From positions 58,143 through 122,142 of the forward strand of contig NZ_QOHG01000015.1 of assembly GCF_003319125.1 (NCBI RefSeq): 64,000 nt of DNA, read 5' to 3'. A program made the translations under genes and the position numbers. Below the pieces are notes generated by a model. The model did no database searches. It was not told the DNA's origin and was given only the letters and a program-made list of their open reading frames with translations. This document shows, piece after piece, positions 16,775 to 25,588 of the stretch. This DNA is from Blastococcus sp. TF02A-26 (lineage in GTDB: Bacteria; Actinomycetota; Actinomycetes; Mycobacteriales; Geodermatophilaceae). The first letter of the stretch is position 1, and every line of letters starts with the position of its first letter.

Positions 16775-17740
16775 GTGAGCTTCTTCTCCGACGTCGAACG
16801 GGACCTCATCGTCGACGCCCGCACCGAACTGGCCGACGGCGTGGTCGCCCTGGACCTGGTCGGCCACAACGGCCGCGACCTGCCCGCCTGGACACCGGGC
16901 TCGCACATCGACGTGGTGCTGCGCCCGGGGCTGGAGCGGCAGTACTCGCTGTGCGGTGACCGGGCCGACCGCTCCCGGTGGCGGATCGCCGTCCTCCGTG
17001 AGGAGAAGGGCGCGGGCGGGTCGGTGGCGCTGCACGACGAGGTGGGAGTCGGGCAGACGCTGCGGGTGCGCGGGCCGCGCAACCACTTCCCCTTCGAGGT
17101 CACCCCCGGCACCCGGTACCGGTTCGTCGCCGGGGGCATAGGCATCACCCCGCTGCGCGCGATGGTGGCCGAGGCCGCCGCGGCCGGCGCCGACTGGACC
17201 CTGGACCTCGCCGGCCGCTCGCGCCGCACCCTCGCCTTCGCCGCCGACCTGGCCGCCGCGCACCCCGACCGGGTGCGGGTGCACGCCGCCGACGAGGGCC
17301 GCCGCCTCGACGTCGCGGCCCTGCTCGGCGAGCCGCGGGACGACACCGCCGTCTACGTGTGCGGCCCGGGCCGGCTGATCGACGCGGTCACCGACGCCAT
17401 GTCGGGCTGGCCGCCGTCCGCGCTGCACCTGGAGCGGTTCGAGGCCAAGGAGTTCGGTGACCCGGTGTGGCCCGACCCGTTCGAGGTCGAGCTGGCCCTG
17501 TCCGGCACCACGGTGACCGTCGAGCCGGGTCGGTCCGTGCTCGACGCGGTGGCCGAGGCCGGGGTCGTCGTCCTCTCGTCCTGCCGGGTCGGGACCTGCG
17601 GAACGTGCGAGACACCGGTCCTGGAGGGCCAGGTGGAGCACCGCGACTCCGTCCTCACCCCGGCTGAGCAGGCCGACGGAGCCGTGATGATGGTGTGCGT
17701 CTCCCGCGCCGCCGGCCCGCGGCTGGTGCTGGACCTGTGA
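16775..17740 (+). CDS. PDR/VanB-family ferredoxin reductase
   Basis: 321 aa from GTG. An N-terminal FMN-type beta barrel (QYSLCGD, flavin contact) is followed by an NAD domain (AGGIGITPLRAM) and a C-terminal plant-type [2Fe-2S] ferredoxin with CRVGTCGTC and a fourth Cys in MMVCVS. This is the phthalate dioxygenase reductase/VanB layout, which passes electrons from NAD(P)H to a Rieske oxygenase. No Rieske oxygenase gene lies in the window, which is unusual for a VanB-type partner. Its stop overlaps the start of the deaminase gene as GTGA. Confidence 0.9.
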   Translation: MSFFSDVERDLIVDARTELADGVVALDLVGHNGRDLPAWTPGSHIDVVLRPGLERQYSLCGDRADRSRWRIAVLREEKGAGGSVALHDEVGVGQTLRVRGPRNHFPFEVTPGTRYRFVAGGIGITPLRAMVAEAAAAGADWTLDLAGRSRRTLAFAADLAAAHPDRVRVHAADEGRRLDVAALLGEPRDDTAVYVCGPGRLIDAVTDAMSGWPPSALHLERFEAKEFGDPVWPDPFEVELALSGTTVTVEPGRSVLDAVAEAGVVVLSSCRVGTCGTCETPVLEGQVEHRDSVLTPAEQADGAVMMVCVSRAAGPRLVLDL

Positions 17741-18972
17741 CCGTGCTGCTGACCGGCGCCACCGACCTGGACGGCCGCCGGGTCGACGTCCGCGTCGAGG
17801 GTGCGCGGGTCGCCGCGGTCGCCCCCTCGTTGGCCGCGGAGCCGGGGGAGGAGACCCTCGACCTCACCGGGCACTGGCTGCTGCCGGCCCCCGCCGAGCC
17901 GCACGCCCACCTCGACAAGGCGCTCACCAGCCACCGGGTGCCCAACCGCACCGGTGACCTGGCCGGGGCGATCGAGGCGATCCGGGCGATCGCCGCCGAC
18001 TTCACGCACGAGGACCTGGTCGAGCGGGCCACCCGCGCGGCGTACGAGTACCTGGCCAACGGGACGACGGCCATCCGCACCCACGCCGACGTCGGCGTGC
18101 ACGCCGGCACCCGCCACCTGCGCGCGCTGGTCCAGGTCCGCGACGCCCTCGCAGACCTCGTCCGCATTCAGGTGGTCGCCCTGGTCTCCGCCCCGTTCAG
18201 CGCCGCGGAGGCCGACGCCGCGCCGCGGCTGCTGGCCGAGGCGATCGACCTGGGGGCCGACGTCGTCGGCGGCGCGCCGCACCTGTGGGCCGACCGGGAC
18301 GCCGGCCAGTCCCTGTCGTTCGACGCGGCCGTGCGGGCGGGGCTGCCACTGGACCTGCACACCGACGAGACACTCGACCCGACGGCGCAGGGGCTGCTCG
18401 ACCTCGCCCGGCGGGTCACCGCCACCGGCTTCGACCGCGGCGTGACCGCGGGGCACTGCGTCAGCCTCGGCGTCCACCCCCTGGAGGTGGCCCGCTCGAC
18501 CGCCCGCGCGGTGGCCCGCGCCGGCATCGGCGTCGTCGCGCTGCCGCAGACCAACCTCTACCTGCAGGGGCGGGACGTCGCCGTGGCCCCGCCGCGCGGG
18601 CTGACCGCCGTCCGCGCGCTGCTGGACGCCGGGGCGACCGTCGGCGGCGGCGGGGACAACCTGCGCGACCCCTTCAACCCGATGGGCCGCGCCGACGCCT
18701 GCGAGGCCGCCTCGCTGCTGGTGGCCGCCGGCCACCTGTCGACCCGGGAGGCGTGGCTGGCCGTCAGCGCCGGCGCCCGCCGGTGCATGGGCCTGCCGGT
18801 GCCCGCCGTCGCCGAGGGGGCCGCCGCGGAGTTCGTCGCGATCGCGGCCGAGAGCCTCGACGCCGCCGTCGCCGGTGCCGGCACGGCCCGGGTGGTGCTC
18901 TCCGGCGAGCGCGTCCTGGCGACGACGGCGGTGGTGCGGTCGTTGCCGGCAGGGCTCGTGTCCAGGTCGTGA
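17737..18972 (+). CDS. Amidohydrolase, cytosine deaminase-like (CodA type)
   Basis: 411 aa from GTG 17737, overlapping the reductase stop by four bases. Metal and catalytic motifs in order: HAHLDKAL, NGTTAIRTHADV, LDLHTDE, TAGHCV and GGDNLRDPF. These are the metal-dependent deaminase signatures of the CodA/isocytosine/N-isopropylammelide group, where the conserved Asp activates water. Substrates in this family are cyclic amidines or ureas such as cytosine or triazines. Its stop TGA overlaps the following ATG at 18972. It is part of a run of four overlapping genes with an importer. Confidence 0.85.
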   Translation: MTVLLTGATDLDGRRVDVRVEGARVAAVAPSLAAEPGEETLDLTGHWLLPAPAEPHAHLDKALTSHRVPNRTGDLAGAIEAIRAIAADFTHEDLVERATRAAYEYLANGTTAIRTHADVGVHAGTRHLRALVQVRDALADLVRIQVVALVSAPFSAAEADAAPRLLAEAIDLGADVVGGAPHLWADRDAGQSLSFDAAVRAGLPLDLHTDETLDPTAQGLLDLARRVTATGFDRGVTAGHCVSLGVHPLEVARSTARAVARAGIGVVALPQTNLYLQGRDVAVAPPRGLTAVRALLDAGATVGGGGDNLRDPFNPMGRADACEAASLLVAAGHLSTREAWLAVSAGARRCMGLPVPAVAEGAAAEFVAIAAESLDAAVAGAGTARVVLSGERVLATTAVVRSLPAGLVSRS

Positions 18973-19862
18973 TGCTCCGCGAGCGGCGTTCACCGCCGGA
19001 ACACACCGACGAAACAGCCGCCACGGAAGGTGAGGTCGACCCGCTCGCCGGACCGGACACCCCCGGTCCCCGACCTCCGGAGCCGCCCGTGAGCGCACCA
19101 GTGACGAGCAGGCCGACGACCGCGACCGACACCCGCGTCCTGCACTTCCGCGACGTCGCCAAGACCTTCCCCGACGGCACCGTTGCGCTCGAGGGCGTCG
19201 ACCTCGACATCTCCCGCGGGGAGTTCGTGACCGTCGTCGGCCCCTCGGGCTGCGGGAAGAGCACCCTGCTGCGGATCGCCTCGGACCTGTCCCCGGCGAC
19301 GTCGGGCCAGGTGCAGGTGGACGCGCAGCGGATCGGCTACGTCTTCCAGGACGCGACGCTGCTGCCCTGGCGCAGCGTGCTCAAGAACGTGCAGCTCCTC
19401 GGTGAGCTGCACGGCATGGGGAAGCCGTCGCTGAACCAGGCCTCCCGGGACGCCATCGACCTCGTCGGCCTCACCGGCCACGAGAAGAAGCTGCCGCGCG
19501 AGCTGTCCGGCGGGATGCGGATGCGCGCCTCGCTGGCGCGGTCGCTGACCCTCGACCCGGACCTGTTCCTCTTCGACGAGCCCTTCGGCGCGCTCGACGA
19601 GATCACCCGCGAGCGGCTGAACGACGAGCTGCTGAGCATGTTCCGGACCAAGCGGTTCGGCGCCCTGTTCATCACGCACTCGGTGAGCGAGGCGGTCTAC
19701 ATGTCCACCCGCGTGCTGGTGATGAGCGGCCGGCCGGGGCACATCGTGGCCTCGTTCGACGTCCCGTTCGGGACCGACCGCACGCCCGACCTGCGATTCA
19801 CCCCCGAGTTCGCCGCGCTGGCCGGCGAGGTCTCGCACGCGCTGCGGGAGGGGCACCGATGA
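18972..19862 (+). CDS. ABC transporter ATP-binding protein (NitT/TauT/SsuB type)
   Basis: 296 aa if begun at ATG 18972 (TGATG overlap with the deaminase); GTG 19089 after CCGGAG is an alternative that removes a poorly conserved, charged 39-aa leader. Walker A is GPSGCGKST, the signature LSGGMRMR, and Walker B LFLFDEPFGALDE. The D-loop and H-loop (FITHSV) are normal. Closest in layout to nitrate/taurine/aliphatic sulfonate/hydroxymethylpyrimidine import ATPases. It forms a complex with the permease that follows and the lipoprotein at 20877. Confidence 0.9.
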   Translation: MLRERRSPPEHTDETAATEGEVDPLAGPDTPGPRPPEPPVSAPVTSRPTTATDTRVLHFRDVAKTFPDGTVALEGVDLDISRGEFVTVVGPSGCGKSTLLRIASDLSPATSGQVQVDAQRIGYVFQDATLLPWRSVLKNVQLLGELHGMGKPSLNQASRDAIDLVGLTGHEKKLPRELSGGMRMRASLARSLTLDPDLFLFDEPFGALDEITRERLNDELLSMFRTKRFGALFITHSVSEAVYMSTRVLVMSGRPGHIVASFDVPFGTDRTPDLRFTPEFAALAGEVSHALREGHR

Positions 19863-20803
19863 CGACGTTCCGCACCGACCACCCGGCCCGAGTCGAGGGG
19901 AACACCGTGACGGCCACCGAGCAGGGCACCGAGGCGCACGCGTCCGGGAAGGCAGCCGCGCCGGAGGAACTGGTCGCCGCCGGGACCGCGCCGCTGGTCC
20001 GCCGTCGGCGGCGCGGCGGCCGGTGGCTCAACGTCGCCGCGCCGCTCGCCGTCCTCGCCGCCCTGATCGGGCTCTGGTACGCGATCACCTACCTGGTGCT
20101 CAGCGAGCGGCGCCGGTTCCTCATGCCGCCGCCGCAGGACGTCATCACCGAGGGCTTCGGCGACCCGGTCGCGATGGAGAAGATCGGGGTCGCGCTCGGC
20201 AACACCGTCCAGGTCACCTTCACCGGCCTGGCGATCGCCATCGTGATCGGGATGCTCTGGGCGATCGTCATGAGCCAGGCGAAGGTCGCCGAGCGGTCGC
20301 TGTTCCCCTACGCCGTCGCGCTGCAGTGCATCCCGATCCTGGCGCTGGTCCCGCTGATCGCGTTCTGGTTCGGCTACGGGTTCCCGGCCCGCGTCATCGT
20401 CTGCGTGCTGATCGCGCTGTTCCCGATCGTGTCCAACACGCTCTTCGGCCTGCAGTCGGTCGAGCGCGGCCAGCACGAGCTGTTCGACCTGCACGGCGCG
20501 AGCCGGTTCACCCGGCTGGTGAAGCTGCAGTTCCCCGCCGCGATGCCGGCCATCTTCGCCGGCTTCCGCATCTCCGCCGGCCTGTCGGTGGTCGGCGCGA
20601 TCGTCGGGGACGTCTTCTTCAAGCAGGGCGAGGCCGGCCTGGGCATCGTGCTCGACAACTTCCGCAACCGGATCCAGGGCCCCGAGCTGTTCGCCACGAT
20701 CATCGTCGCCGCCGGGCTCGGCATCGCCGTCTTCCTGCTCTTCGGCTGCCTCGGGAAGCTCGCCGTCGGCCGCTGGTACGACGCCGGCCGCGACGCGGCC
20801 TGA
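19859..20803 (+). CDS. ABC transporter permease (NitT/TauT/SsuC type)
   Basis: 314 aa from ATG, overlapping the ATPase stop (ATGA). A basic 55-aa cytosolic head is followed by about six membrane helices, with the coupling-loop EAA motif as ELFDLHGASRFTRLVKLQFPAAMPAIFAG. This is BPD_transp_1 as found in SsuC, TauC and ThiX. It forms the membrane channel for the importer; the ATPase lies upstream and the binding protein downstream. Confidence 0.9.
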   Translation: MTTFRTDHPARVEGNTVTATEQGTEAHASGKAAAPEELVAAGTAPLVRRRRRGGRWLNVAAPLAVLAALIGLWYAITYLVLSERRRFLMPPPQDVITEGFGDPVAMEKIGVALGNTVQVTFTGLAIAIVIGMLWAIVMSQAKVAERSLFPYAVALQCIPILALVPLIAFWFGYGFPARVIVCVLIALFPIVSNTLFGLQSVERGQHELFDLHGASRFTRLVKLQFPAAMPAIFAGFRISAGLSVVGAIVGDVFFKQGEAGLGIVLDNFRNRIQGPELFATIIVAAGLGIAVFLLFGCLGKLAVGRWYDAGRDAA

Positions 20804-20876
20804 AGCCCTCCCCGCCCCCTCTGTACGGCGCCCCGGTCCCGGGGACGCCGTCCCACCCCACCCCTCAAGGAGACCC

Positions 20877-22055
20877 GTGCGCCGGACCCGTACCTCCATC
20901 GGCCTCGCCGCTGCCGCGAGCCTCGCTCTCGTCCTCTCCGCCTGCGGCGAGGACGACGACGGCGGCTCGGCCGACGCCGCCGGTCCCACCGGTGAGATCG
21001 GCAGCACCGACCTGGCCGCGGCCGGCTGTCCCGAGACCGTCGTCATCCAGACCGACTGGAACCCCGAGGCCGAGCACGGCGGGGTCTACCAGCTCCTCGG
21101 CGACGACGTCTCCATCGACGCCGGGGCGAAGACGGTCAGCGCGACCCTCGTCGACAGCGCCGGTGACAGCACCGGCGTCATGGTCGAGGTCCGGGCCGGC
21201 GGGCCGGCGATCGGCTTCCAGCCGGTCAGTGCGCAGATGTACTCCGACGACTCGATCACCCTCGGCTACGTCGACACCGACGAGGGGATCCAGGTGTCGG
21301 CCGACCAGCCGACGGTCGGCGTCCTCGCCCAGCTGGAGAAGTCCCCGCAGATGATCATGTGGGACCCCGAGACCTACCCGGACGTCGACGAGATCGGCGA
21401 TCTGGCCGACACCGACGCCACCGTGCGCTACTTCGAGGGCTCGGCCTACATGGACTACCTCGTGGGCGCCGGCCTGCTCCGCGAGGACCAGCTCGACGGC
21501 AGCTACGACGGCAGCCCGGCGGCGTTCGTGGCCGCGGAGGGCGCCGACGCCCAGCAGGGCTACGCCAGCGCCGAGCCCTACATCTACGAGAACGAGGTCG
21601 ACGCCTGGGGCAAGCCGGTCGAGTACCAGCTGATCCACGACGCCGGCTTCCAGGTCTACGCCTCGTCGCTGTCGGTGCGCGCCGACCAGTTGGAGCCGCT
21701 GAGCGACTGCCTCACCGAGCTGGTGCCGCTCATGCAGCAGGCCGACGTCGACTACCTGGCCGACCCGTCCGGCGCGAACGAGCTGATCGTCTCGCTGGTC
21801 GAGGAGTACGACACCGGCTGGCAGTACAGCGAGGGCGTCGCCGACTACGCGGCCGAGACGATGGCCGAGCTCGGGATCTCGGGCAACGGGGAGAACGACA
21901 CCCACGGCGACTTCGACATGGAGCGCATGCAGACCCTGATCGAGCAGACGACGCCGATCTTCACCGAGCAGGGAACGCCGCCGGCCGAGGGGCTCACCCC
22001 CGAGGACGTCGTCACCAACCAGTTCATCGACATGTCGATCGGCGCCGACGTCTGA
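20877..22055 (+). CDS. ABC-transporter substrate-binding lipoprotein
   Basis: 392 aa from GTG 20877, with AAGGAGACCC as ribosome binding site. A lipoprotein signal ends in the lipobox LVLSAC (Cys about 23). The mature part has two alpha/beta lobes typical of NMT1/THI5/SsuA-like periplasmic-type binding proteins, with QTDWNPEAEHGGVYQL near the N-terminus. That motif occurs in binding proteins for HMP or pyrimidine-like and riboflavin-like ligands, so a nitrogen heterocycle is a reasonable guess. Only a short spacer separates it from the permease, and a perfect hairpin follows. Confidence 0.85.
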   Translation: MRRTRTSIGLAAAASLALVLSACGEDDDGGSADAAGPTGEIGSTDLAAAGCPETVVIQTDWNPEAEHGGVYQLLGDDVSIDAGAKTVSATLVDSAGDSTGVMVEVRAGGPAIGFQPVSAQMYSDDSITLGYVDTDEGIQVSADQPTVGVLAQLEKSPQMIMWDPETYPDVDEIGDLADTDATVRYFEGSAYMDYLVGAGLLREDQLDGSYDGSPAAFVAAEGADAQQGYASAEPYIYENEVDAWGKPVEYQLIHDAGFQVYASSLSVRADQLEPLSDCLTELVPLMQQADVDYLADPSGANELIVSLVEEYDTGWQYSEGVADYAAETMAELGISGNGENDTHGDFDMERMQTLIEQTTPIFTEQGTPPAEGLTPEDVVTNQFIDMSIGADV

Positions 22056-22069
22056 CCCGACCGCACCGA

Positions 22070-22105
22070 CTGCGCCGGCAGCCCCTCCGCGGGCTGCCGG
22101 CGCAG
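22070..22105 (+). terminator. Perfect 15-bp hairpin after the importer operon
   Basis: CTGCGCCGGCAGCCC (22070-22084) and GGGCTGCCGGCGCAG (22091-22105) are exact complements with a six-base loop. It lies 14 bases after the binding-protein stop and probably ends the reductase-deaminase-importer transcript. Confidence 0.75.
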
Positions 22106-22225
22106 CCGCGTCCTGACCCGATCTGGCGAGGGACCGGCGCTGCGGGGAACGCCCCCCCGGTCCGTGGGGCGTTCAATGGGACGCGGCACCCGACGGGGCG
22201 TCGCGCGCGCGACCGAGGAGACACG

Positions 22226-22435
22226 ATGCTGGACTACCTGAAGCGCCTGCAGTACGAGCGGCCGGTGCTGTTCTGGGTGATCCTGCTCGTCGGCTTCTGG
22301 CTCGCGTTCCAGCTGCTGATCTTCGTCGCGAGCCTGCTGCTCTCGGGCTTCTCGCTGCCGGGCTGGGCGCCGCTCGTCCTGGTCCTCGTGGTCCTGGTCG
22401 TCATCGCCAAGCGGCAGCAGAACTCCCGCTGGTAG
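22226..22435 (+). CDS. Small two-helix membrane protein
   Basis: 69 aa, with GAGGAGACACG just before the ATG. Two hydrophobic helices (about 14-38 and 44-60) are followed by a positively charged tail KRQQNSRW. No family recognised. It sits alone between the importer terminator and the divergent Lys-rich gene. Confidence 0.65.
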   Translation: MLDYLKRLQYERPVLFWVILLVGFWLAFQLLIFVASLLLSGFSLPGWAPLVLVLVVLVVIAKRQQNSRW

Positions 22436-22558
22436 CCCCGCACCGGCGCCACGGCCCCGACGTCGTGCGCCGCGGTGCACCGCAGGCGCCTCCCGCCGCA
22501 CCGGCGCGCACACCGTCGGGGTCCTGAGCTCCTCCGCCACCGGCCGCGAGGAGCCCGG

Positions 22559-22708
22559 TCAGGACTTCTTGCTCTTCTTCTTGCCGCCCTTCTTGCCGAG
22601 CTCGCTCTGGGCGGCCGAGCTCGTCCGGGGGTTCTTCTTGCCCTCCTTCTCGGCCTTGGCGTTCGCCTTCTTCGCCGCGTCGCTGCCCTTGCCGCTCTTC
22701 TCGGCCAC
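22559..22708 (-). CDS. Very small Lys-rich protein
   Basis: 49 aa from GTG 22708. AGGAGG four bases before the start is a clear ribosome binding site. The product starts VAEKSGKGSDAAKKANAKAE and ends in a Lys/Ser tail, with nearly half basic residues. Such proteins may bind nucleic acid or polyphosphate; no family is recognised. It overlaps nothing and would be missed by a length filter. Confidence 0.6.
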   Translation of the reverse strand: MAEKSGKGSDAAKKANAKAEKEGKKNPRTSSAAQSELGKKGGKKKSKKS

Positions 22709-22755
22709 GCTGCCTCCTCGCTGGGACCGTCCCCGTGGACGGCCGGAGCGCTGCC

Positions 22756-24153
22756 CTACCCGCGGCCGAACGGCGGGAACACCTGGTCCCCGTCCACCTG
22801 GGTGACCAGGCGGGCGAGGCGGTCGTGCACCTGGTCCACCACCGTCGTCGCCTCCGGGTCGCACAGCCGGGTGCCGTCGGCGGCCAGCCGCCCGCCCACC
22901 CACACCTGGTGCAGGTTCCGCAGCGAGCACGCCAGCACGTAGGTGCCGTAGGCGTCCCAGACAGGGCCGGTGTCGGGGTCGCGCGGGTCGACGACGAGGA
23001 AGTCGGCGAACCGGCCGACCCGCAGCGTGCCCACCCGGTCGTCGACGCCGAGGACCTCCGCCGAGCCCCGCGTGTGCATCTCCAGCACGTCGCGGACCGG
23101 TAGCGCCGACGGGTCCCGGTACGTCGCCCGCACCAGCGCCAGCGCCGTCCGCATGTTGGAGAACGGGTCGCTCACGTCGGTGCAGGACTGGTCGTCCAGC
23201 CCCATCCCGACCCGCATGCCTGCCGCCCGGATCTCCGGGATCCGCGCGACGCCGGACGCGAGCCGGCCGTTGCTCATCGGCTGCCAGCTCATCCCGCAGC
23301 CCGCGGCCGCGGCGGCGGCGATGATCTCGTCGGAGGTCTGGATGAAGTGGCCGAACACCAGGTCCGGGCCGAGCGCGCCGGCGTCGGCGTACCAGGCGAA
23401 CTTCGACTGCTGGAGCTCCACGTCCTGCGCCGTCTCCAGGAAGTGCGGCTGGTTCAGCAGCCCGTGCCGGCGCATCGCCGCCACCTCGACCTCGGCGGCG
23501 CCGGGGTCGTCGGCCCACTGCACGGTGCCGCTCAGCGCCACGCCCAGGTGCAGCGCCGGGTCGACGTCCCGGGCGGCGTCGACCACCTCGTCGAGCTGGG
23601 CCAGCGCGTCGGCGGGGGAGACCCCGCCCTGGCCGAGCATGACGCTGTGCACGTGCCGCAGCCCGGCGTCGGCCTTGCCGCGCAGCTGGGCGTGGGTGAA
23701 CGCGGTGTCGGGCAGGGCGGCCTCGTAGCGGGCTGAGTCGTCGCCGCTGCCGGCGGTGAAGGGCAGCCCGGCGGAGGTGAAGTCGTAGGCGCTGGTGATG
23801 CCGTTGCGCAGGAAGTCCTGGGCGCCGTGCCGGGTCAGCCAGTAGACGTCCTCGGCGTCGGCCGCGTCGGTGTACCGGGTCATCGCCTGGATCCAGCCGT
23901 AGAGCGACTGGTCCATGCCCAGCCCCCGGGACGCCGAGGTGAACAGGTGGCTGTGCGCCGACACGAAGCCCGGTCCGATCAGCTTCCCGGCGGCGTCGAG
24001 CACCTCGTCGGCGACCAGGTCGGCCGGTGGCTCGCCCGGCTCGATCGCCGCGATCCGCCCGTCGTCGCCGACGGTGATCCAGCCGCGGAACGGATCGGGC
24101 CGGTCGGGGTCCATGGTCAGCAGGACGGCGTCGCGCACGAGGAGCAGGGTCAC
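22756..24153 (-). CDS. Amidohydrolase of the AtzA/TrzN/guanine-deaminase group
   Basis: 465 aa from GTG. Key residues: HSHLF (metal pair), NGITSAYDF, FGHFIQTSDE (His), and GLDDQSCTD (the metal Asp). The N- and C-terminal beta pieces (GPGFVSAHSH; VGRFADFLVVD) complete the composite barrel. The family dechlorinates or deaminates triazines, guanine, 8-oxoguanine and S-adenosylhomocysteine. Substrate not predictable. A 19-base gap separates it from the next amidohydrolase upstream, on the same strand. Confidence 0.8.
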   Translation of the reverse strand: MTLLLVRDAVLLTMDPDRPDPFRGWITVGDDGRIAAIEPGEPPADLVADEVLDAAGKLIGPGFVSAHSHLFTSASRGLGMDQSLYGWIQAMTRYTDAADAEDVYWLTRHGAQDFLRNGITSAYDFTSAGLPFTAGSGDDSARYEAALPDTAFTHAQLRGKADAGLRHVHSVMLGQGGVSPADALAQLDEVVDAARDVDPALHLGVALSGTVQWADDPGAAEVEVAAMRRHGLLNQPHFLETAQDVELQQSKFAWYADAGALGPDLVFGHFIQTSDEIIAAAAAAGCGMSWQPMSNGRLASGVARIPEIRAAGMRVGMGLDDQSCTDVSDPFSNMRTALALVRATYRDPSALPVRDVLEMHTRGSAEVLGVDDRVGTLRVGRFADFLVVDPRDPDTGPVWDAYGTYVLACSLRNLHQVWVGGRLAADGTRLCDPEATTVVDQVHDRLARLVTQVDGDQVFPPFGRG

Positions 24154-24172
24154 GCCCCCGACCCTGACCGCC

Positions 24173-25495
24173 TCACGTTGCCGCGCGGTGACGACGGCGT
24201 TCCCGGCTCGTCAGCAGCGTGCGCAGCCGGCCCGCGACGTCGCCCTCGGGGACGGCGACCAGCTCCCCGTCGCGGACGACGACCCGTCCACCCACGACCA
24301 CGTGCCGCGGACGCCGTCCCGGGCGCGCCCACAGCAGCCCGGCCACCGGATCGGCCACGCCCGCGTCGGCGACGCCGTCGACGTCCCAGCACACGAGGTC
24401 GGCCCACGCCCCCGGGACCAGCCGGCCGAGGTCCGGGCGGCCCAGGCCGTCCGCGGAGCCGGCGGTCGCCCAGGTGAGCACCTCGCGGGCGGCCACCGGC
24501 CGGCCGGCCAGCGGCGCGACCTGCATCGCCAGCCGGGCGTCGGCCAGCAGGTGCCCGGCGTCGTTCGAGCCGCCGCCGCTGGTCCCCAGGCCGACCGCGA
24601 CCCCGGCGTCGGCGAGCGCGGCCATCGGCGCCACGCCCCAGCCCATCGGCAGGTCGCAGCCCGGTGCGTGGGTCGCGGTCACGCCGGCGGCGGCCAGCCG
24701 CGCGATCTCGTCGGAGGTCACCGCGCACAGGTGCGCCAGCGTCACGTCCGGTGCGAGCCACCCCCACTCCTCGAGCAGGTCGACCGGCCGCCGCCCGTAG
24801 CGCTCCGCGGCGACGTCCACGTCGACCTGCTCGTTGGCCTGGGTGCGGCGGCGCAACCCGTGCCGGGTGGCCATCTCGGCCAGCAGCGCGAAGGTCTCCG
24901 GCCCGTCGCTGTGCACGCCGGCCGGACCGACGGCGACCTGCAGCACCCCGTCGGCGGTCACCCCGCCGGGCGGCACGAGGGCGACGGCGATCGCGTCGGC
25001 CGAGGCGGCGGCCTGCTCGGGGTCGTCGCCGGCGCTGCCCCGGACGAACACCAGCCGGGCGCCGAGCTCGCGGGCGGCACCGGCCGTCGCGCGGGCGATC
25101 GCCACGTCCGCGTCGGCGCTCCCGCGCGGCCAGGTCAGGTGGTGGTCGGCCACGGTGGTGACGCCGCACAGCAGCGCCTCGGCCAGCCCGGCGGACGCGG
25201 CGACGGCGGCGAGCTCGTCGTCCACCCCGACGGCGGTATAGGCGGCGGCCATGGTCGGCAGCCACCGCGCCATGGGGACGCCACGGGTGCCCGGCAGCGT
25301 CCGGAACGCCGTCTGCAGCAGGTGGTGGTGGGCGTTCACCAGCCCCGGGGTGACCACGCAGCCGGCCGCGTCGAGCACCTCGCCGGCACCCGCGGTGGGA
25401 GCGATCCGGCCGTCGTCCCCGCAGACCACGTCGACCCCGGTCAGCTCCTCGCCGGTCCCGGTCCAGACCACCTCGGCGTTCCGCACGATCAGCAC
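24173..25495 (-). CDS. Amidohydrolase, 8-oxoguanine deaminase-like
   Basis: 440 aa, opening VLIVRNAEVVWTGTGEELTG from GTG 25495. Motifs: VNAHHHLLQTAF, GVTTVADHHL, then THAPGCDLPMG and GLGTSGGGSNDAG, the last typical of the 8-oxoguanine deaminase/AtzB branch. The HHHL ... HH metal set is intact. If correct it would deaminate 8-oxoguanine or a related purine to the urate level, fitting the creatininase and importer nearby. The frame continues upstream only as a shadow inside the creatininase gene. Confidence 0.75.
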   Translation of the reverse strand: MLIVRNAEVVWTGTGEELTGVDVVCGDDGRIAPTAGAGEVLDAAGCVVTPGLVNAHHHLLQTAFRTLPGTRGVPMARWLPTMAAAYTAVGVDDELAAVAASAGLAEALLCGVTTVADHHLTWPRGSADADVAIARATAGAARELGARLVFVRGSAGDDPEQAAASADAIAVALVPPGGVTADGVLQVAVGPAGVHSDGPETFALLAEMATRHGLRRRTQANEQVDVDVAAERYGRRPVDLLEEWGWLAPDVTLAHLCAVTSDEIARLAAAGVTATHAPGCDLPMGWGVAPMAALADAGVAVGLGTSGGGSNDAGHLLADARLAMQVAPLAGRPVAAREVLTWATAGSADGLGRPDLGRLVPGAWADLVCWDVDGVADAGVADPVAGLLWARPGRRPRHVVVGGRVVVRDGELVAVPEGDVAGRLRTLLTSRERRRHRAAT

Positions 25496-25588
25496 CGGCG
25501 GAGGCTCGCAGCCCGGTGTTCCGGGGAGGTGACGCGGCGTCCCGCGCGCGACATCCGCCGGCAACGCGGCGTCCCTAGCGTGCGGCCC

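Noticed and set aside
22070..22105. Attachment site or REP-like repeat
   Set aside because: It is a single perfect hairpin right after an operon end, best explained as a terminator.
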